This document shows, piece by piece, positions 28,243 to 40,656 of a stretch of 64,000 bases of DNA. The DNA lies in contig OX359194.1 of the NCBI GenBank assembly GCA_947172415.1, positions 6,826,401 through 6,890,400 of the forward strand, read 5' to 3'. The position numbers and the translations under genes were made by a program. The notes under the pieces were generated by a model. That model ran no database searches. It was not told the DNA's origin and saw only the letters and a list, made by a program, of their open reading frames with translations. The stretch's first letter is position 1, and every line of letters begins with the position of its first letter. Source of the DNA: Chondrosia reniformis (Eukaryota > Porifera > Demospongiae > Chondrillida > Chondrillidae).

Positions 28243-31200
28243 ATGAAGGTGATCAAATTGCAGATTAAAAGAGTATAGTCTAAGCACATTTGGGTTTCCT
28301 ATATCTCAGGTTTCCATAGTATCAAGAAGTGGGCGGGAGATAGCGGTTCTTGATGATGTACGTATAGTGTACGAACGAATAAAATGTACATTTTGATATC
28401 GAGTTTTATTTTTCAGTTAGCAAACTCCAGCTCTATTCTACAAGTTAAAGAGGCCTTTGAAAGGAAGAGTAAGTTTAACCAGTTAAGCTATAACACGGAA
28501 CCTGACACTCTTTATATGCTACCTAATACAAAAGCTATAGTCGAAATACATAGCAAATATATCATATACTCTTTACAGGATTGATGTATAGGTATATCAC
28601 TGAATACACATTGTCTATATATAGTCACTATATTGAAAGACATTGGCTGTATTGCAAAATAAAAACACCTCCAGCAATAATTATATTTCAATTTTTTTAA
28701 TTCTCAATTATGATTCAATTACAATTCTCAATTACAATTCAATTACAATTCTCAATTACAATTTTAAGCTGCAAAGAGATGAAAGAGAAAGTGCTTTATA
28801 GGACTGCAAAGTGCTTTATAATGAAACGTACGTACATCTGTTAATAGCATTTTTACACCAATCCACAATGATGGATCCACATCGTTTTGTGATGTCCTGT
28901 TACTTTGTGGTACCATCATTCCTTCACATCTTGGCATCATGGTACTCTGTGAAGTACCATTACTCCTTCACATCTTGACATCATGGTACTTTGTGGTACC
29001 ATCACTCCTTCACATCTTGGAATCATGTTATTTGTGGCACTAGTATCAATCTTGATACCTCTTCACTTTATGACATTTTATACTATGCATTTATGACAAG
29101 TGCCACTTATGGCATGTATATTATGTATCAATTGTAAGGCTATGCAACCTATAAGGGACATGTATATTTATATACGGGCCATACTGTATGTACTTGTGTG
29201 TTTCTATCTGTTTGCACTTGTGGTAGATCCAAAGTATTATGTTTCTCGTCAACAACTGAAATTGGGAACTGATAAAAGTAGGTCCATATCGAATTGCCTC
29301 TGAACCAGTTACTGCAAGCTGTGTTTCTGTTACACCTTGTAGAAGACAAGGCTTTGAAAGATGAAGACACTCTTCAATTGCTTGGTGTAGAGGATGGAGG
29401 GAAACTGTACTTTAAAGATCTTGGTCCTCAGATTGGCTGGAAGACGGTCTTCCTTACAGAGTACGCTGGTCCACTGGTCTGCTATTTGATGTTTTACCAG
29501 GGACTGCTAGGGTATTTGAGAACATCAGATCTAGCATATGGTGAAGAGGTCAATAAGACAAAGAGACACTTGGTAGTCCAGTAAGCACCTCGATGGTCTT
29601 GTATGTTGCTATTGGTAACCTACTTGTGTGTGATCTCGCTCCTATTTAGGGTGGCTGCTCTTTGTTGGTCCTTCCATTATATCAAGCGCTTGCTGGAGAC
29701 ACTCTTGGTTCATCGATTCTCACACGCTACTATGCCTGTCTTTAACATATTCAAGGTAATAACATCTCATTTGTAGTACCCTTGAGTCTTCTAGCTAGAA
29801 CTGAATGGCCAATGATTAGTAGTGGACCTAGAGCGGCAGCTAAAGGTGGTCAATAAGTATAGGATTTGGAACCCTTTAACCTAGTTGCCTTAGCAACCTT
29901 CACCTAGTTGCCTTAGCAACCTTCAATTCCAAAATTGTTTTTTACTTTCAATCCTTATCCAATCTCTCTCTCCATCTCTCCGTCTCTCTCACTCCCTCTC
30001 TCTCTTTCACTCTCTCCCTCTCTCTCTCTCTGTCTGTCTCTCTCTCTCTCTCTCTCGTACTTTCACAGAACTCAAGTTACTACTGGTAAGTCAGTATGCA
30101 TGCTAATTGTAATATGATATAATGTGATGGATGTATCCAGTGATTCACATTTCTTATGTTTGTATGTGATAGGGGGTTTGCAGCTTATGTTGGGTATTAT
30201 GTAAACCATCCCCTCTTCACACCACCAAGTGAGGACTCGCACTCCACCTCCAAGTTATCCCTTGAAACTGTTGAATTGTACAAATTCTTTCACATCTCAC
30301 TATAGAGTATGGAGACATACAAGTGGGAGTAGGATTAATGCTGTTTATTGTAAGTAAATTGAGAATTTCTACTACCGTATGGCGCCAAAGTTTCAAGGAG
30401 CACAATTTTTGCAGTTGAAAATTCATCCGCAAAAAACGCAAAAATTGTGCTCCTCGAAACTTTGACCCCATATGGTATCGTATGCTCCATCATGACACTT
30501 TAAGTGGCCAATTAAACACATGTAGATTTGTGAGCTTGGAAACCTTTCTATCCATGTTGCTCTGAGAAACCTCAGACCACCAGGTTGGTTCCCATGGAAA
30601 CTGTCAGATGTGCATCCATCCTCACTTAAGACAACTCATATGCTGGAACATAGATCCTTATGTGTGTATACATACACATGTTTCTTACTTGCATTAGTAG
30701 CGCATGCATTATCCATTACCTACTTTGGTATCATGATGCAACAGGTCTCAAATAGCCACTTTAAAGTGGAAATGTACTATTCAACCTAGTATACTTTATA
30801 CTTACATACTATATGGTTTCACCCCAGGTACTAAAGTGAGGAAAATCCCCCAGCCTACTGCCAACCCCATGACTTGGTTATTCTATTATGTCAGCTGTCC
30901 CAACTACACTTATGAAGTTAGTTCCTCTAGTGTAACCTTTGAAACAATTTTGCAGCTGCATGCTCATTCCATGCACCTGTAATGCTACACTGAATTGTAG
31001 ATAGGCATTGCTCTGTTCATCTAGTCCACTAGTGCAGTCTGTTCATCTAGTCCACTAGTGCAGTCTGTTCATCTAGTCCACTAGTGCAGTCTGTTCATCT
31101 AGTCCACTAGTGCAGTCTGTTCATCTAGTCCACTAGTGCAGTCTGTTCATCTAGTCCACTAGTGCAGTCTGTTCATCTAGTCCACTAGTGCAGTCTGTTC

Positions 31201-31977
31201 ATCTAGTCCACTAGTGCAGTCTGTTCATCTAGTCCACTAGTGCAGTCTGTTCATCTAGTCCACTAGTGCAGTCTGTTCATCTAGTCCACTAGTGCAGTCT
31301 GTTCATCTAGTCCACTAGTGCAGTCTGTTCATCTAGTCCACTAGTGCAGTCTGTTCATCTAGTCCACTAGTGCAGTCTGTTCATCTAGTCCACTAGTGCA
31401 GTCTGTTCATCTAGTCCACTAGTGCAGTCTGTTCATCTAGTCCACTAGTGCAGTCTGTTCATCTAGTCCACTAGTGCAGTCTGTTCATCTAGTCCACTAG
31501 TGCAGTCTGTTCATCTAGTCCACTAGTGCAGTCTGTTCATCTAGTCCACTAGTGCAGTCTGTTCATCTAGTCCACTACTAAAATGTTCATCATTGTGCAT
31601 ATATGGACTTCAGTCAGTACCTTTTTCTCTAATTTGGTTTATGTAGTTTGGAGCTTGGATTGGTTTCACCATAATGACACAGAGTATTCCTTGTGAGTGT
31701 GCTATTCCATTACCTTCTCCTCACCACTCTGTTATCAAATTCCTATATCTCTCTCATAAGCTACGCCCATCCATTTCTCCAAACCATATTCTTCTTTCCA
31801 CTTAAATCCATCTCTCACTTCTCTCTCTCTATCTCCTCACTACCAGCTCTCCTTTTTGCTCTTGCTGGCTTTTACCAAATGGCGGTGTGGGCAATGGGCA
31901 AGCACAGAAACTACATTAAAGAATTTCCAAATTATCCTAAGAAACAGAGAAAGGCAATCATTCCTTTTCTTTTCTAA
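28243..31977 (+). CDS. TECR: Trans-2,3-enoyl-CoA reductase, copy 2
   Basis: Same 13-exon structure as copy 1 with intact splice sites. The visible protein difference is T to R ([11 protein letters not shown]) in the exon after the ubiquitin-like part. The first exon is ATGAAG at 28243 and the last ends at the TAA at 31975-31977. Introns differ mainly in repeat copy number: shorter CAATT and GTACC arrays, shorter TC tract, longer 26-bp array. Probably a functional recent paralogue, or an allelic assembly duplicate. Confidence 0.88.
30373..30477. repeat. 105-bp foldback MITE in TECR intron (block 2)
   Basis: Same element and site as 17871-17975. Confidence 0.75.
31014..31575. repeat. 26-bp satellite in TECR intron 11, block 2
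   Basis: About 22 copies, more homogeneous than block 1 (the GTACAG variants are missing), which suggests homogenisation after duplication. Confidence 0.95.
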
Positions 31978-32515
31978 CTAGAGTTATGATTTCTGATTGT
32001 CCTCCATCAATCAAGAGACAACTGATTGGTATTAATATATAGTGCTATATTAGCATGAATAATTGAAGTGATAATCAAGCCACAATCATTATCAAACATC
32101 ATAAAGAGGAGAAACATTGAAAGAAACAATTGTTGGTAATTGAAGGACAGCTGGTTATAGGGAATTTAAAGCGTAATTGTCATATTTACTAATCCAGTAA
32201 AACAGACATAAGACTGTCATTTATTGTTATTAATTTGCCACATGCTCACCAGCACTAGGGCCAAACTGCGCTATGAGGCACAAAACAACAATAACAACAA
32301 ACATATGTCCTAATGATGATACATAAACTAAATAGTCAATTCAGCAACAACAAATATATATATATAGACAACTGTATTTTCATACAGAAAGATTGGTGCC
32401 TTATAAGGAAATTAAATCACCTATAAAACACACTCATATAGTGTTGCTTGAAGAACTTTCCGTATATCAAAATCTTCGCAATTTCTTGTGGTGTGGTTCA
32501 TATTTTACAAGGCAA
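31978..32515. other. Intergenic region TECR copy 2 to VHL-beta-like 2a
   Basis: Copy of 19476-20012 including the CCTATAAAAC box at about 32420. No exon seen. Confidence 0.5.
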
Positions 32516-33199
32516 ATGAAGATAATTATTGTCTTTCTGGTGGTACTGCTTGTAGCTCACGGGAGATCGCACCCGTTTACTTGCGTGAAATCCTCTAATG
32601 TATTTGCTCCTGGAGGTACTGAAATGAGGTTTCTTAATAAAGGGGCAGTTCCACTTAGTATTTACTGGATTGATAGCTCAGGGGGTAACGTCTTGTATAG
32701 CACTCTAGCTACAGGACAAAGTTACTGTCAAAGTACCCTTGCAGGCCACCCGTGGCTAATTAAAACAGTGGATAACGAAGAAGTGGCCATCTATATTCCT
32801 CTTAGCAATAAGGTCGCTTACCTTGACATTCGTAAGTTTAATGCATGCTATAGCTATATGTGCCACTGTATATTAAAAATGACTATTCTATAGCTACGTA
32901 TACGTATATATTAATAGGATTAAAATTTAAAATATGTCGTCACTATAGCCATATTTTACATGAAAATATTTACAAAGAAATACAGGAGTACGCTATACAG
33001 ACAAGCGTATATATATATATATAAGAATAGTGTATATGTTACTCTAGTATAAAGGCTCAAAATTGTTTTACTGGTTCAGGGTAGATATGCAATTTCTATT
33101 ATTTATGGTAAATATATAGTATAACATGCAAATTTAGGACATTTCTATATATTCTGCTGAAATATAAAATTGATTTTCTTTTCTTTTACAATAGATTAA
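32516..33199 (+). CDS. Secreted VHL beta-domain-like protein 2a (two exons)
   Basis: Block-2 counterpart of 1a. Start at 32516 (MKIIIVFLVVLLVAHGRS, one Lys fewer). Core conserved: MRFLNKGAVPLSIYW, VLYSTLATGQSYCQ, HPWLIKT, VAIYIPL. Several substitutions versus 1a leave the frame, both Cys and the TGGxHPW-like core intact. Exon 1 ends at 32831; exon 2 at 33195-33199 is His-stop; AATAAA at 33256. Confidence 0.65.
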
Positions 33200-33825
33200 A
33201 AATGACAATTTCAGCCCTGCATGGCCAATCAGCTAATTAATTCAGAACTATTAACAATAAATCAATTAAGTTTCTTGTACTCTTATATTGTTATATGGCT
33301 GCTATAGTATACGTATACATATATTAGTAGTGTAACCACAAATATGCATTGGGTCTTTAAGCATATACATATTGCTTGCCAGTATAGCAAAGAGATCAAT
33401 AGGAAAATATATATTCATTCATAAGGAGATTGCAATTGACTGTAGACTGAGACGATTGCTGCATATTTAAGACTCTTATTGAGGGTTTAATTTTTAAATA
33501 AAGTGGCAGGTTTTACACAATATATATGACAATATATAGATGCATATTATACAGTTATTGTGCATATATATACACAGTCATAATATGAATAGACAAACTG
33601 CATTTTCATGCAAAATGTATATAGTATACACATTCTAATCACATGAATTTAGGGCATCAGAGGTGTCTGACCCTTTATATAAGGAAAAAGTTTACCCATA
33701 TATTATATAGAGAGTACTGCTGTACTCTTTGATTGCATGAAACCTGAGTTCAATTTAACGTTCTCGGCAAAATCTTCGAATTCGCGATTTCTTGTGGTGT
33801 GATTCATTTACAATTGTCAAGGCAA
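33200..33825. other. AT-rich spacer between VHL-beta-like 2a and 2b
   Basis: No exon. Carries the conserved TTTATATAAGG box near 33673 and the TTCGAATTCGCGATTTCTTG leader block seen also before 1b. Confidence 0.45.
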
Positions 33826-34496
33826 ATGAAGAAGATAATTATTGTCTTTCTGGTGGTACTGCTGGCAGCTAATGGGAGATCAGTAAACCCGTTTACTTGC
33901 CTGAAGTCCTACGACCCACTTGTTCCCGAAGGTGGAGACACACAAATAAGGTTTATTAATAAAGGAGCAACTCCGCTTAATTTGTACTGGATCAATGACT
34001 CGGGGGGTACGGTCTTGTATAGCACTCTATCTACAGGGCAACGTTACTGTCAACCTTCCAGTACAACCCACCCATGGCTTTTTAAAACAGTGGATAACGA
34101 AGACGTGGCCATCTATATTCCTCTTAACAATAAGGTCGCTTATGTTGAAATTCGTAAGTGTGAATGCAATGCATGTGCCCTTTGCTAATCTAATATCATG
34201 CAGCTAGGGTCGGTGAAAGTATGTGTATACAGGCTTGTATCGTCCCTTTCATGAGATACATAGTGCATGCATGCATCTCCATCCATTGAATCCTTCAATG
34301 AACTTGCTCCTGACCATTAACAGTTATTCCAACATACGTTATATATTATTGTTACATAGCATACACATCCCATCCTATAATCTAATATTAAATGTCCCAC
34401 AACATGCTATGTTAATTATGGCAAGTATATAGTGACATGCAATTTTATGTCATTTTAACCATATTAATTGATTTCGTTTCTTTCACAACAGATTAA
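33826..34496 (+). CDS. Secreted VHL beta-domain-like protein 2b (two exons)
   Basis: Block-2 counterpart of 1b. Start at 33826 (MKKIIIVFLVVLLAANGRS). The core is almost identical to 1b: IRFINKGATPLNLYW, SGGTVLYSTLSTGQ, HPWLFKT. Exon 1 ends at 34153 (AATTC|GTAAGT); exon 2 at 34492-34496 adds His-stop. The four paralogues keep this odd terminal exon, which argues that it is real. Confidence 0.65.
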
Positions 34497-36050
34497 AGTT
34501 TCAATATTAATCACACAGACCATTGCAGTCCTGTATTAATTCAGAATTATTAAACTCTTATTATTATATAATTTGTTAGACCTGTTAAAAAGTTTCTTAA
34601 TTACATGCATTCATGAGTGTACATACGTATGCAGGAAACAACTATTCACGTGCATGTGGTTTCGTTACCCACTCTATTCTTATATAGGACACACACACAC
34701 ATATATATACGCATTGTCAATATAAATGATTTTGTGAGTATGAAGGTCAGCATAATACTGATTTAATTTGGTGAAGTGATAAATGCAATTATATAAGGAC
34801 TAAAATGTACGTACGCCTTCAATTAGGTGTCCTCTGTATAAATATAGTTATATACCAATCATGCATCATATATATCAGGTACGTCATGCATTGCAATCGG
34901 TTCTATAAATTAGTGCCCAACTGATTTTGCATGAGACATTGTGCATGGTATCATATCCCCTTGACAGTGCATGTACTTCTTATTATAAATATGAATCTTT
35001 TCAACCAGCATGCAAGCCATACAGCATGCAGGCATCATGCTTGATGGCTCGAGAGGTTAAAGGAAACAAGTTGGAAGGAAAACCGACATACAATAGTGCC
35101 TGGCATAAGTTTAAAATACATTTTCAAATAATAATGAAAGCTAGTTACGCTACAGGCATAAGCTTGCAACATATTAATTGGATAATCGTGCATATATCCA
35201 AAATATACTCCACCATTAACCATGCAGTCCATTGCCATGGAAACGGGGTATTAAATGCATGTATGAAACTCTAGGGCCATGAAGACATGCAAAATTGAAG
35301 ATTTTTATTTAAGCTAATTATTATAATTCCAACTCCTCTGCTACCTTAAATTTGGCTGGTAAATTACTCTCCTCTTAAAATTAACAATACTAACTTATAT
35401 TATTCAATCAAATCAGTTTTTTAACTTCTCAAATTTCAAGCACATAATTTATGATGCATATACAGCATATATATATAATTTGACTGCAAGCAAGGTGTGT
35501 GAGTACACGTACAGGATCTCCGGCAGATTAAATTAAGGGCTAGGGGGAACTGCTGGGCTGGTAATTTTGTGTTGATAATCAATTTATTTCTACATGTTGT
35601 GCTACATGGGGCAAAGGCCATAGTGTACTATGCACATGATGCACTTTAATAATATATATATATATATGTATTATGTTTATCATTCCATTAATAGTCCCAA
35701 GCATCAGCTGCACATGTACATGCATGTAAACTAGAGCTCCATAATGTCTATATTGTATCTATATGTTTATTAGAATCATTAGGTATATTATGGTGCCTGC
35801 ATGCATGTCCATATAGCAATAGAGATACATGTATTATTATTATAATACTACATATACACATAAATTAGCAGATAGATATTACGAACTATATATAGAACTG
35901 AATGATATCTATATAAAAAATTACATATAGCTAATTATAATTGTATCGAACACTCATTATAAGCACATGTGCGCGTACACGCGCTCTCCATTTTATCGCT
36001 ATAAAAGAAACGCGCGCACTGACTATGCAGCGCTGGTACCTAAGCAGAAA
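34497..36050. other. Spacer and TATA promoter of carbonic anhydrase 2
   Basis: Copy of 22139-25008 without the 1.25-kb transposon. No exon. CTATAAAAG at 35999-36007 is followed by the ATG at 36051. Confidence 0.5.
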
Positions 36051-36896
36051 ATGTTCATTTCAAAATTGGCTGTGGTTATTGTTCTATATGTATGGAAAGG
36101 TACTTATATAGAAGGCAATGGTTGGACGTACGGCGACCAGGAGGCCTGGAAAACTGATCCTATGTATACTTGCGCAGGGGATAGACAATCGCCAATTACT
36201 ATCAGTGCTTGCCCTGGAAATGCCCAAGAAGGCGAGTCTTTGGTGAAGATTGAACTTGATCGTAGTCAAATAGAAGTGCCCATAAGTGGAACTATAAAGA
36301 ATGATGGACATACAGTCGAGTTTACGCCGGATCAAAAAGATATCGTATGGAGGAACCATCTAGGAACTTACGCCATTCACCGGTTTCACTTTCACTGGGG
36401 CAAAGATAATTACGAAGGATCCGAGCACACAATAGATGGTAGAAAGTACCCAATGGAAATTCACTTTGTAAGCGCGAAGCAAGAACTTCCTGTTCATTCA
36501 ACTACCACCGAAGGAGATGCATACAGTGTACTAGGCGTGATGTGCGAAACAGACAGTTTAATCTCAGGAGGCGTATGGGATGATTTACGTATTCCAGGAA
36601 CCTACCGTGAAACTTTCACTGTCACACTGACGGGTGGATATGCGCAACTTATACCATCTAACTTAGACTACTATCACTATGAAGGATCTCTGACTACTCC
36701 TCCCTGCAGTGAAGTAGTGCAATGGTTTGTGGTACAGACACCTATAAGGTGTCCAAAAAGTTTCGTGGAAAGCCTTCGACTTGTAGACGATCGTCACGGA
36801 CATAATATTGAGTATAATTTCCGCGATATTCAACCTATTGGATCACGCACTGTGGCTGCGTATACAGATGAGAAGAGAGTTAATAGTAGAGTTTAA
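36051..36896 (+). CDS. Secreted alpha-carbonic anhydrase, copy 2 (single exon, 281 aa)
   Basis: Start set at 36051 (MFISKLAVVIVLYVW), the position equivalent to copy 1; an upstream in-frame ATG at 35967 lies before the TATA box and is not used here. All catalytic elements are present: FHFHWG, MEIHFV, NDGHTVEF, SLTTPPCSE. Substitutions cluster on the surface: ISACPGN replaces ILDCVGN, and QRF becomes HRF just before FHFHWG. Frame intact, so probably functional. Confidence 0.92.
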   Translation: MFISKLAVVIVLYVWKGTYIEGNGWTYGDQEAWKTDPMYTCAGDRQSPITISACPGNAQEGESLVKIELDRSQIEVPISGTIKNDGHTVEFTPDQKDIVWRNHLGTYAIHRFHFHWGKDNYEGSEHTIDGRKYPMEIHFVSAKQELPVHSTTTEGDAYSVLGVMCETDSLISGGVWDDLRIPGTYRETFTVTLTGGYAQLIPSNLDYYHYEGSLTTPPCSEVVQWFVVQTPIRCPKSFVESLRLVDDRHGHNIEYNFRDIQPIGSRTVAAYTDEKRVNSRV

Positions 36897-37640
36897 AGTC
36901 CTATTAGTGTCAATGCATGCAGGCTAGCTGTACTTGTGCAGTTGCTACATATATAACATTCTTTACTTATAGTCTATAGAACTGCATCATGCACCTTATA
37001 GACCATGCAAATATTAATCTAATTTATAGTTAACTCTTAATTTCAAGCTCTTGATAATGGTACAATTATATAATTGTGCATGACATGCAGCTATATATAA
37101 TGTATAGCTAGCGCTGCATGAGTTTTATAATAATATATAATAACATATAACATTCTTTACTATTAATTATAATTATTATTATAATAAAAAAGAGTGACAC
37201 ATGCATGTGTATGCACTAGGCCAAGCTGGACCCATGAGTCATTAGTCTATAGGAGTCACAGGAGTTATATATGAATTGAGCTCTTCTTGCTACTTCCTTC
37301 ATGCACTTTGATCTTTGTCTTCAGTCCTTTGTATATTCAAACTCCTCCTATCTTAAAATGTACATATATATATAAGGAATTCTAACCCAGTACATATAAA
37401 GGCATATGATAAGCAGTATATAGGTCTGATGAGGATAGGAGTGTGCCATGCTTTATATGCATGCCAGATCATGGATGTTAGCTATATATATATTAGACCA
37501 TGTTGCTTACCAATTACTTTTTCACACTTAATGGACCGTTACCATTTGGTCATACATATATTATTATTCTTTCTCCATGCACATCTTCTGAATAGCCTTC
37601 CCCAGTCTCCATGCAGTCCTCACTTGCCATGTCCACTGCC
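36897..37640. other. 3' flank of carbonic anhydrase 2 and end of duplication block
   Basis: AT-rich, no gene. Homology to block 1 fades at about 37459. Confidence 0.5.
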
Positions 37641-37815
37641 ATATCTCTTCATCCTATAGTCCTGGGAAATCAAGTACTTGATCCTCCATTAGCTTCAGTA
37701 GTATTCTCTTTCATCTGACAGAGCTTCACATCACCACAGAAAGTGATCCTCCTCTCCCAAACTACATTGTTGACAAATTCTGTCAGTTCTCTGCAGCCCC
37801 TTCCTGCCTGTCTCT
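37640..37815 (-). pseudogene. Degenerate retroelement-like C-terminal fragment
   Basis: On the minus strand a broken frame reads RTDRICQQCSLGEEDHFL followed, after a frameshift, by a further Cys. This resembles the R-x-C-x2-C...ED-x-HFL...C tail found after reverse transcriptases of non-LTR elements. The motif is short and the frame interrupted. Its left part (CTGCAGCCCCTTCCTGCCTG) recurs at about 42502, beyond the satellite. Confidence 0.35.
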
Positions 37816-37828
37816 ATATATATACATA

Positions 37829-38640
37829 AATTTGCCTTATCTCTCCCCATACATTAACTTAACAAATGTAAATTTAGTGCTGTAACTCTGTCAAATGGCT
37901 AAATATGAAGCTTAAACTTGGTGTCTACATTCACACACATGTATGAAACATTTCCAAACAGTTTTAGAAATTTTGATTTCTAAATAAATTTGCCCTATCT
38001 CTCCCCATACATTAACTTAACAATTTTACATTTAGTGCTGTAACTCTGTCAAATGGCTAAATATGAAGCTTAAACTTGGTGTCTACATTCACAGACATGT
38101 ATGAAACATTTCCAAACAGTTTTAGAAATTTTGATTTCTACAAATATTTGCCCTATCTCTCCCCATACATTAACTTAACAATTTTACATTTAGTGCTGTA
38201 ACTCTGTCAAATGGCTAAATATGAAGCTTCAACTTGGTGTCTACATTCACACACATGTATGAAACATTTCCAAACAGTTTTAGAAATTTTGATTTCTACA
38301 TAAATTTGCCCCATCTCTCCCCATACATTAACTTAACAATTTTACATTTAGTGCTGTAACTCTGTCAAATGGCTAAATATGAAGCTTAAACTTGGTGTCT
38401 ACATTCACAGACATGTATGAAACATTTCCAAATAGTTTTAGAAATTTTAATTTCTACAAATATTTGCCCTATCTCTCCCCATACATTAACTTAACAATTT
38501 TACATTTAGTGCTGTAACTCTGTCAACTGGCTAAATATGAAGCTTCAACTTGGTGTCTACATTCACAGACATGTATGAAACATTTCCAAACAGTTTTAGA
38601 AATTTTGATTTCTACATAAATTTGCCTTATATCTCTCATC
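37829..38640. repeat. 158-bp satellite array, segment 1
   Basis: About five copies of a unit of roughly 158 bp: GTGCTGTAACTCTGTCAAAT, GGCTAAATATGAAGCTT, ACATGTATGAAACATTTCC, TTTGCCCTATCTCTCCCC. Alternating variants (AAACTTGG or CAACTTGG; CAGACATG or CACACATG) suggest a dimeric higher-order form. Confidence 0.9.
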
Positions 38641-39721
38641 ATACATTAACTAACCCTAATTGCGTAATACTATATATGGCCGACCTTGAGTAGGTGTAAG
38701 AGTGAAAATGCGGTACTGTATATATTTCTTTAAAAAATAGAACTCTTTGAAAGATTTCTTATACACATGGATATGCACTGTGTAGTACTTGATTGTTGTT
38801 GAAGCAGTATCTATCCACATATATTATATGGATGTCGTAAAAGTGAAATTTTGCCGATCGACGGCCAACGAAACTCCAAAGAAAAAAAGTTGGACCATAC
38901 CGAACGCTACCATCCACGACGCTCAGAGGCCGGGATCGGTGGTAACGCTCTGCCGAGTTGAGCTTTGGGTGTCACTTGCGTGAGAAGAACCAGTTCTTCT
39001 CGATATGGCCGACTCATACGAATCCTTAAAGATATCAGATGCCAATCCCACATTACGTGGAACCCCCCCGAAATCCGGATTATTGGTGAGCACGTCTCTA
39101 TGGCACCAACCGATTAGGAGACAGCTTCAGAGTCTAAGCGCTACCAACCCCTATGGGAACCGCTACCACCATAGAGATGTGTCCAGGTAGGCCTACTTTA
39201 TAAGGTTTTGCGCTTCTATTTAAACAAGAAAATTTCAAAAGGAAACGATTGTGGTTGGCGCAATTCCATACTTAAGAATAGGGTATTTGCGAGAAAAATG
39301 TAGTCAAATTATATCAAGGTAATTCGGGATGAGTGCATCGTTCCAAGCCATTTTAAAGGTATATCCAGTATTCGTGGTTCATCTAGAAACTGGGAAAAAT
39401 GGATAGAATCCTGTAAGTGTCTTGATTGGCGGAGGAGACCAACTTTTCTGGTCCCATGTAGAAACGATTTTAACGAGAGGTGTTCCGATATGAACGTAAA
39501 CAGGTATAACCAGCCACACTCAATCTCAATTGCAGTAATAGCATAATGGCTACCTGCTTCTATGTAAAGACCTTCTGACAGCTGCGTTCTGCACTGCCCT
39601 TGCGTGTTTTTAGTTGCCCCATTCATGTCAAAACATTTTAACTTGGTATGCCGATAATTTGCATAATAGTATCGCACGATATATATACCATTTAAGATCA
39701 TAGAGTAGAAATTTAATGTCA
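38641..39721. repeat. Exon-like unit of composite satellite, copy 1
   Basis: About 1.08 kb, richer in GC and CpG than the flanking repeat. Plus strand: an open frame with a conserved TGA (38981) then ATG at 39005 (MADSYESLKISDANPTL...) ending at a CAG|GTAGGC donor-like site. Minus strand: an ORF of about 137 codons (39722-39309) with LYIEAGSHYAITAIEIECGW. The next copy is 2016 bp downstream. Not recognised; it may be captured host exons amplified with the satellite. Confidence 0.6.
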
Positions 39722-40656
39722 TTAGAGTGCTGTAACTCTGTCAAATGGCTAAATATGAAGCTTAAACTTGGTGTCTACATTCACAGACATGTATGAAACA
39801 TTTCCAAACAGTTTTAGAAATTTTGATTTCTACATAAATTTGCCCTATCTCTCCCCATACATTAACTTAACAATTTTACATTTAGTGCTGTAACTCTGTC
39901 AAATGGCTAAATATGAAGTTTAAACTTGGTGTCTACATTCACACACATGTATGAAACATTTCCAAACAGTTTTAGAAATTTTAATTTCTACATAAATTTG
40001 CCCTATCTCTCCCCATACATTAACTTAATACACAATACAATGTACATTTAGTGCTGTAACTCTGTCAAATGGCTAAATATGAAGCTTAAACTTGGTGTCT
40101 ACATTCACAGACATGTATGAAACATTTCCAAACAGTTTTAGAAATTTTGATTTCTACAAATATTTGCCCTATCTCTCCCCATACATTAACTTAACAATTT
40201 TACATTTAGTGCTGTAACTCTGTCAAATGGCTAAATATGAAGCTTCAACTTGGTGTCTACATTCACACACATGTATGAAACATTTCCAAACAGTTTTAGA
40301 AATTTTGATTTCTACATAAATTTGCCCCATCTCTCCCCATACATTAACTTAACAATTTTACATTTAGTGCTGTAACTCTGTCAAATGGCTAAATATGAAG
40401 CTTAAACTTGGTGTCTACATTCACAGACATGTATGAAACATTTCCAAATAGTTTTAGAAATTTTAATTTCTACAAATATTTGCCCTATCTCTCCCCATAC
40501 ATTAACTTAACAATTTTACATTTAGTGCTGTAACTCTGTCAACTGGCTAAATATGAAGCTTCAACTTGGTGTCTACATTCACAGACATGTATGAAACATT
40601 TCCAAACAGTTTTAGAAATTTTGATTTCTACATAAATTTGCCTTATATCTCTCATC
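39722..40656. repeat. 158-bp satellite array, segment 2
   Basis: About six copies. The last four match segment 1 almost base for base, so the array and unit were duplicated together as a 2016-bp block. Confidence 0.9.

Larger units (their letters stand above)
27148..37459. repeat. Segmental duplication, block 2
   Basis: Second copy of 14509-26370, offset 2.6 kb shorter in total because of repeat contractions and the missing 1.25-kb transposon. Gene order and strand preserved. Confidence 0.85.

Noticed and set aside
35967..36050. Upstream start giving a 309-residue carbonic anhydrase 2
   Set aside because: It precedes the TATA box and would hide the signal peptide; the ATG at 36051 matches copy 1.
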